Notes under the pieces: generated by a model
The model's database searches: none
Told to the model about the DNA's origin: nothing
The model's input: the letters and a program-made list of their open reading frames with translations, nothing else
Program-made: the position numbers and the translations under genes
NCBI GenBank assembly: GCA_943327755.2
Contig: CALPYF020000013.1
Span: 1 to 64,000, forward strand
Reading direction: 5' to 3'
Source of the DNA: Deinococcus hopiensis KR-140
Lineage (GTDB): Bacteria; Deinococcota; Deinococci; Deinococcales; Deinococcaceae
DNA: 64,000 nt
In this document: one piece after another, positions 59,792-64,000 of the stretch
Numbering within the stretch: the first letter of the stretch is position 1
Layout: each line of letters starts with the position of its first letter

Positions 59792-60580
59792 ATGCACACC
59801 CTGACCTTCGACCCCAAGGACCCCGTCCGCCTCATTCTCGTGGGCGTTGGCGGCACCGGCAGCCTCATGCTCACCCACCTCGTCCGACTCGACCAGGCCA
59901 TCCGCGCCCTCGGCGGCGCCGGCCTGCACGTCACGGCCTTCGATCCGGACGTGGTCAGTGAAACGAACCTCACCCGGCAGAACTTCGCCCCCGCCGACAT
60001 CGGCCGCCATAAGGCCGTCGTGCTCGTCGAGCGCTGCAACCTGTACGCGGGCCTGTGCTGGGACGCGTACCCCCGTACCCTCCAGGACGGGGACGTGAAG
60101 GGTGCGCACGTCGTCATCAGCTGCGTGGACAGCGCCCAGAGCCGCCGGGCCATCCACGCCGCCTTCCGCTCCCAGCCCCCGCAGTACTGGCTGGACTGCG
60201 GGAACGACGCGGCCACCGGGCAGGTCATCCTCGGGCAGGTCCGTCAGAGTCCGGCGCGCCTCCCGCACGTCCTGGACCGCGACCCCACCATGCACACGGG
60301 CGTGGATGATGACCGCCCCAGCTGCTCGGCCGCGGAGGCCCTGACCCGTCAGCACCTGTTCATCAATCCGGCCGTCGCCCTCCAGGCGGTGCAGCTCCTC
60401 GGTGAACTCCTCCTGAACGCGAAGACCCCCACGTGCGGGGCGTTCATCAACCTCGCTGAGCCACTGCGCGTCGTGGCGCTCCCCGTGCCCGAGGGACAGC
60501 CCGACGTCCCGCGTGCCCGCCGCCCCAAGCCCCTACTCAAAGCCCGCCGGGAACGCCGTCCCCGCCGTCCCGCCGCATGA
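59792..60580 (+). CDS. PRTRC system ThiF family protein
   Basis: 262 residues. E1/ThiF fold: ILVGVGGTGSLMLTHLV (nucleotide-binding GxGGTG), TAFDPDVVSETNLTRQNF (acidic residue and N/R/Q for ATP), VVISCVDSAQSRRAI (D for adenylation). A Cys at CSAAEALTRQ could be the active-site thiol. Basic C-terminal tail. ThiF-type enzymes adenylate the C-terminal Gly of ubiquitin-like proteins; PRTRC C is the obvious partner to test. Confidence 0.85.
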   Translation: MHTLTFDPKDPVRLILVGVGGTGSLMLTHLVRLDQAIRALGGAGLHVTAFDPDVVSETNLTRQNFAPADIGRHKAVVLVERCNLYAGLCWDAYPRTLQDGDVKGAHVVISCVDSAQSRRAIHAAFRSQPPQYWLDCGNDAATGQVILGQVRQSPARLPHVLDRDPTMHTGVDDDRPSCSAAEALTRQHLFINPAVALQAVQLLGELLLNAKTPTCGAFINLAEPLRVVALPVPEGQPDVPRARRPKPLLKARRERRPRRPAA

Positions 60581-60777
60581 CGCCCATCCCGACCATCTCC
60601 GAGGAGGAGTTCATCATATGGCTCGACTCGCACCGCACCCGACAACCCCCGCTCCGCACGCTCGCCCAGCGTACGCGCGCCCCCGAGGCGCTCACCCGCG
60701 CCCTGGTCAAACTCACACGGACGCAGGAGCGTACGCCATCCGACCCGCGCTTGCCCCCACCACCCCTGCTGCCCTGA
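60577..60777 (+). CDS. Small ORF preceding PRTRC F copy 3 (66 aa)
   Basis: ATG 60577 overlaps the ThiF stop as ATGA. The product (SEEEFIIWLDSHRTRQPPLR ... PPPPLLP) stops at TGA 60775-60777, overlapping CTG 60774 of the F frame. Third member of the small-ORF set. Confidence 0.55.
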   Translation: MTPIPTISEEEFIIWLDSHRTRQPPLRTLAQRTRAPEALTRALVKLTRTQERTPSDPRLPPPPLLP

Positions 60778-61811
60778 TCCCACATCGCACGGCACCCCTG
60801 AACGTGCCCCGCGCGCACCGCCTCCCCACCGGGTACGTCATCCGCCCAGTGGAGGAGGGCGTCATGGACGCCGCGTGTACCCTCGCCCTACACCTCACCC
60901 AAGTAGGCCTCATCCCCCGCCGCGCCCCCCGTCCGGGCGAGACGCCGGAGTCGTACTCCCTGAACTCGTATGTGGAGACCTGGCGGGCAGATCTCAGCGC
61001 GCCGGACGTGCTCCTTGATGTCACTCTCCTGTGCGGGTACTCGCAGCACAACACGGCCACCATCGGCGTGGAGGTCCTGCCCCAGTCCGGCCGGGTGCTG
61101 GACCTGCGGGCCCTGCGCGCGGATCTGCGCGCCCGGGACCGGTACCTGTTCGGCGCCCTGATGTTCGCCCTGCGCGCAGCTCTCGCCCCGTACCAGCCTG
61201 TCTTCACTGGTCAGGACGCCGTCCAGGGCGAGGAGGCCCTGCGGTTCGGGGAGATGTGGTGGGATGACCACCTCGAAGCGCTCAGCGAAGCCGAGCACGA
61301 GGAACGCACCCGCGAACCCCGCGCGCGTGACCTGTGCCGCTGGCTGCAGCGCCAGGGCGCGCCCACGCCCTACGACCTGGGCCGCACGTACCCCATGGAC
61401 ACGTGGACTGCGCCAGACGACGTGGCCCGCTCCCTCCAGGCCCGCCTGCACGCCCACCGGGTGGTCCCAGGGCTGACGGAGGCCGCGGACCTGCTCGCGC
61501 ACCTCGCCACGCTGCCCTTCGAGTGGCGCACCACGCGCGCCTGGGCCGAGGACAGCCTGCACCCGGGGGTGATCGACGTGGTGATCTGCCAGGACACCCC
61601 AGAGCGCGACCCCGTGCTGGAATTCCACCGGGACGTGACCGACCTGCTCGGCATGCCGCACACGGAGAGCCCCGTCGAATCCCTGGCCATGCTCGAAGTC
61701 CACGACTGGGCCTCACACGAGGCCGCACTGAGGTACCTGCGCGCGGTCGCGGACGTGCAGGCCCGCTCGCGCGCCATGTGGGACGCCCTCACCCGCGGCG
61801 CCACCTCGTGA
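60774..61811 (+). CDS. PRTRC system protein F, copy 3
   Basis: About 345 residues from CTG 60774. Diverged, but it keeps VLLDVTLLCGY, VEVLPQSGRVLDLRALRADL, RDRYLFGALMFALRAAL, RDLCRWLQRQGAPTPYDLG and VPGLTEAADLLAHLA at the positions of the corresponding blocks in copies 1 and 2. GTG 60801 is an alternative start. The longer open frame upstream (to 60513) runs antiphase to ThiF and is a shadow. Confidence 0.65.
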   Translation: MIPHRTAPLNVPRAHRLPTGYVIRPVEEGVMDAACTLALHLTQVGLIPRRAPRPGETPESYSLNSYVETWRADLSAPDVLLDVTLLCGYSQHNTATIGVEVLPQSGRVLDLRALRADLRARDRYLFGALMFALRAALAPYQPVFTGQDAVQGEEALRFGEMWWDDHLEALSEAEHEERTREPRARDLCRWLQRQGAPTPYDLGRTYPMDTWTAPDDVARSLQARLHAHRVVPGLTEAADLLAHLATLPFEWRTTRAWAEDSLHPGVIDVVICQDTPERDPVLEFHRDVTDLLGMPHTESPVESLAMLEVHDWASHEAALRYLRAVADVQARSRAMWDALTRGATS

Positions 61812-61819
61812 CGTAGCCC

Positions 61820-61840
61820 TGGCCCCCTGCCCGGGGGCCA
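61820..61840 (+). promoter_or_regulatory. Start hairpin 24 (gene 61850)
   Basis: 8-bp stem TGGCCCCC / GGGGGCCA, loop TGCCC, then CGGACGCGT (9 nt) and ATG 61850. One of two copies with 9-nt spacing. Confidence 0.8.
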
Positions 61841-61849
61841 CGGACGCGT

Positions 61850-62227
61850 ATGAGCGAACTCAGCCTTCTGGACCACATGGCCCGCACTCACTTCCCCGCT
61901 GAACCGGCGTGGCAGGCCCGCCGGGCCCTCATCGACTTGCTGGATGACCTGGATCACGAGACGCTGCGCACCCTCCGCGTCCAGCGGCACCAGGCACCGA
62001 ACGCGCCGGACGCCCCCGCACTCGAACAGGGCACGCTTGGCGCCCTGATCGAGGACTACGTGCACACCAACCCAGGAGTCACCGCCGTGGAGGTGCAGCA
62101 GGCCTTCCCACACGCCCACCCCGGTAACATCACCGACGTGCTCGCCGACTTCAGGGCGAGCAGGCGGGTGCGCGTGATTCACAAGCACCTGTACCCCTGG
62201 TCGCCCGCCGCAGTCTCCACCCCGTGA
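61850..62227 (+). CDS. Winged-helix-like small protein (125 aa)
   Basis: Helical, acidic N-terminus; LIEDYVHTNPGVTAVEVQQA followed by NITDVLADFRASRRVRVI resembles a winged-helix DNA-binding unit. No family recognised. It lies between F copy 3 and B copy 3. Confidence 0.5.
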   Translation: MSELSLLDHMARTHFPAEPAWQARRALIDLLDDLDHETLRTLRVQRHQAPNAPDAPALEQGTLGALIEDYVHTNPGVTAVEVQQAFPHAHPGNITDVLADFRASRRVRVIHKHLYPWSPAAVSTP

Positions 62228-62232
62228 AGCGC

Positions 62233-62252
62233 TGGCCCCCAGCTGGGGGCCA
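62233..62252 (+). promoter_or_regulatory. Start hairpin 25 (gene 62263)
   Basis: TGGCCCCCAG / CTGGGGGCCA, a perfect 20-bp palindrome without loop (8-bp stem with AGCT loop as RNA), then CCCCGCACGC (10 nt) and ATG 62263. Confidence 0.85.
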
Positions 62253-62262
62253 CCCCGCACGC

Positions 62263-63000
62263 ATGAGCGCCACCATCACCATCTCCACCGAGCGCACCCA
62301 GCGCGCTGCCCCCGCCCTGCACGAACCGGTCCTCGCCCTGGTCCTGTACGCGCCCGGCGGCCAGGACGGCCTGAACAGCGCGTACACCCGCAAGCACCGC
62401 ATCCGGCACGACAGCCGTGGCCGGGCCATGCTGGGCGCCGCGCAGGCGCTGACCCACGAGGACGCCCGTGACCTCCTGATGACCCTGGGCGGCCGGGCTC
62501 TCACCCCCACCCGAGAGAACACGCTGGCCACCTCACCCACCGCGTGCGCCTGGTGGATCCCCACCGGGGAACGAGCCCTCCTGTTCAACCCCAAGTACGC
62601 CCAGGCCGGCAGCGTGGCCCGCTTCTTTGGGCAATCCGTGCCCCACCCACCGCTGGTCTTCATTGCTGGGCCGGGCAGCCTGAGCGTGTACGCCCTCCGG
62701 GAGAACACGCGCCCCACCCTGGACACGCCCGTGTGCCACGCGCCGTTCTGGAACATCTTCCCCAGCGGACAGGTGTGCCGGGGGTCCACCGCGTACCCGC
62801 AAGCCTGCACGCCGGACACGCAACCGGACTGGGAGGCGGTGTTCTTCCAGTCGGAGTTCACCGGGCCGAGCCGCACCGACCGGTACATGAACTGGGGGAA
62901 GAGCTACGAGGAACTGCTGGACGCGGCGCAGGCGCAGGGCACGTTCCCGGCCGAGGTGCTCGTGGACGCGGGGAAGACCCTCGGGCAGATCCTGACCTGA
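62263..63000 (+). CDS. PRTRC system protein B, copy 3
   Basis: 245 residues: HPPLVFIAGPGSLSVYALRE, VCHAPFWNIFPSGQVCRGST, PDWEAVFFQSEFTGPSRTD, YMNWGKSYEELLDAA. The same blocks as copies 1 and 2, with the N-terminal third diverged. Confidence 0.8.
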   Translation: MSATITISTERTQRAAPALHEPVLALVLYAPGGQDGLNSAYTRKHRIRHDSRGRAMLGAAQALTHEDARDLLMTLGGRALTPTRENTLATSPTACAWWIPTGERALLFNPKYAQAGSVARFFGQSVPHPPLVFIAGPGSLSVYALRENTRPTLDTPVCHAPFWNIFPSGQVCRGSTAYPQACTPDTQPDWEAVFFQSEFTGPSRTDRYMNWGKSYEELLDAAQAQGTFPAEVLVDAGKTLGQILT

Positions 63001-63035
63001 TCGCCGTCACCCCCAGGCACGTCACCCTGCGGGAC

Positions 63036-63473
63036 ATGGACACGCCGCCGGTCACCGAACCACACTTCCCCTCGCGCCTCGTCCTCCTCGCCGACAACGA
63101 CGCGTGCTGCGCCCGGCTCCAGACCGGGAAGGACACCTCGGTGACCGGCCACGGGCCTACCATCGAGGCCGCCCTGACGCACCTGGCGGCCCAACAGCCC
63201 GTCCTGCTGCCGCCCGCCCCAGGCCTCGACGTCCCCCTGACGCCCGGCCATCACCTCACCGTTGAACTGCGCGTGCAGCAGCCGGACTTCGATTTCGTCT
63301 TCGCGGCCTGGTGGACCACCCCACAGGGCCGCGCGCTCCACCGACCCGTCCTCGCGGAGACCGCCCCGCAGGCCATGGCGGACCTGCTGGCCGCCCACCC
63401 TGACCCCGCCGCGATCCGACCAACCCAGTCACGCCCGGGCGGCACCCGCACGCCCGGTCCCACCCGGAAGTAG
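63036..63473 (+). CDS. Unknown protein (145 aa)
   Basis: From ATG 63036. SRLVLLADNDACCARLQTGK and LTVELRVQQPDFDFVFAAWW; basic Pro/Thr/Arg tail. No family recognised. No start hairpin, overlap or strong Shine-Dalgarno; a longer frame upstream is a shadow of B copy 3. Confidence 0.45.
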   Translation: MDTPPVTEPHFPSRLVLLADNDACCARLQTGKDTSVTGHGPTIEAALTHLAAQQPVLLPPAPGLDVPLTPGHHLTVELRVQQPDFDFVFAAWWTTPQGRALHRPVLAETAPQAMADLLAAHPDPAAIRPTQSRPGGTRTPGPTRK

Positions 63474-63498
63474 TGCTGCACCGCCCGCCCAAGAGTGA

Positions 63499-63523
63499 TG
63501 GCCCCCGGGCGTGCCGGGGGCCA
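63499..63523 (+). promoter_or_regulatory. Start hairpin 26 (gene 63533)
   Basis: 10-bp stem TGGCCCCCGG / CCGGGGGCCA, loop GCGTG, then CGGGCACGC (9 nt) and ATG 63533. Confidence 0.8.
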
Positions 63524-63532
63524 CGGGCACGC

Positions 63533-63907
63533 ATGGCCCAGACCACACAACGTCCATCCCGGTTCATCCCTGGGGAAGTCCGCGCCGTGCAGGGCGATCA
63601 GACCCAGACCGTGCCCTGCGTCCGTCTCGCTGACCTGCCCGGCGCTGCACTGCACCGCATGCAGGGTGACGCCGGGTGGGCCCTCACGCATGAACGCTCC
63701 GGGCTCGCCATCCGCGCCCTGCTGCCCACGGAACGCGTCGGGCGGCGGCTGATGCGTCGCCTCGCCGGGCACAACTTCGACCGGGAGCAGGCCGAAATCA
63801 TCCGGGACGAGGAGCTCACCGCTGACGTGCTCGGCCACGCATCCCAGCTCACCGGCGAGCAGCTGTACGCCCACAACCCCGACGGGACCTGGACGCTGAC
63901 GTTCTGA
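63533..63907 (+). CDS. Unknown protein (124 aa)
   Basis: IPGEVRAVQGDQTQTVPCVR, then RLMRRLAGHNFDREQAEIIR and a C-terminal LYAHNPDGTWTLTF. No family recognised. The hairpin fixes ATG 63533. Confidence 0.55.
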   Translation: MAQTTQRPSRFIPGEVRAVQGDQTQTVPCVRLADLPGAALHRMQGDAGWALTHERSGLAIRALLPTERVGRRLMRRLAGHNFDREQAEIIRDEELTADVLGHASQLTGEQLYAHNPDGTWTLTF

Positions 63908-63939
63908 CCCGCCCCCATTCCACCCCAACAGGAGTGACC

Positions 63940-64000
63940 ATGTTCAACCCCAATGGATACGACATCAAAGGCGTGAAGTACCTCCCCACCCACGACGGCG
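63940..64000 (+). CDS. Start of a gene running past the window
   Basis: ACAGGAG (63928-63934) precedes ATG 63940; MFNPNGYDIKGVKYLPTHDG is open to the window edge. Too short to identify. Confidence 0.45.
   Translation, partial: MFNPNGYDIKGVKYLPTHDG

Overview
The window is high-G+C bacterial DNA from a large plasmid (or chromid), most likely of Deinococcus. This rests on gene families and style rather than a database match: an iteron plasmid origin with a RepA-type initiator, parA/parB, a PRTRC cassette, frequent GTG/TTG starts, 4-nt stop/start overlaps and several probable leaderless starts. No rRNA, tRNA or CRISPR array was seen.

Layout. 1-1.7 kb: the end of an IS transposase, a gene truncated by it, and a secreted collagen-like protein. 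2-6.2 kb: a membrane protein and two large proteins, one with a sigma-70 region-2-like stretch and the next with a C-terminal Gre-factor-like domain. 6.3-24.3 kb: a type IV secretion system with VirB9-, VirB10-, VirB2-, VirB3-, VirB4-, VirB5/TrbJ-, TrbL/VirB6- and VirD4-like proteins; a SpoIIIAA/Ycf45-like ATPase occupies the place expected for VirB11. No relaxase was recognised. 24.3-25.4 kb: gene-poor DNA with a degenerate array of about 43-44 bp period. 25.4-31.7 kb: small genes including an SSB-like double OB-fold protein, a DUF4326 protein and a ParB-like protein. 31.8-35.2 kb: a DUF4157 putative polymorphic toxin and a candidate immunity gene. 35.5-37.3 kb: rep and an origin built of two opposed arrays of 22-bp iterons. 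37.3-43.7 kb: MoxR-like ATPase, vWA protein, TOPRIM primase-like protein, an inactive-looking DnaQ homologue and a DpdA/TGT-like protein. 43.7-45.9 kb: parA (with a Phd-like N-terminus), parB and a candidate parS. 45.9-51.2 kb: an N6-adenine methyltransferase and a helicase split by a probable frameshift. 51.2-64 kb: PRTRC proteins E, C, F, B and ThiF, with B and F each present three times.

The most striking feature is not a protein. From 25.4 to 63.5 kb, 26 genes begin with the same architecture: a short perfect or near-perfect hairpin opening with TGGCC and closing with GGCCA, then 10 nt (24 cases) or 9 nt (2 cases), then ATG. Stem sequences vary but pairing is kept, and the spacers nearly always lack a Shine-Dalgarno. 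Other genes in this half start by stop/start overlap, by an ordinary Shine-Dalgarno, or by unclear signals. The element is absent from the T4SS half. It looks like a plasmid-specific initiation or processing signal and I know of no description of it.

Working picture: rep/oriV and parAB/parS maintain the replicon; the T4SS and coupling protein give a transfer or export apparatus; the PRTRC-SSB-primase-helicase-MTase block is a DNA-maintenance module read mostly rightward as hairpin-started units; the DUF4157 toxin pair, alpha/beta hydrolase and collagen-like gene are cargo.
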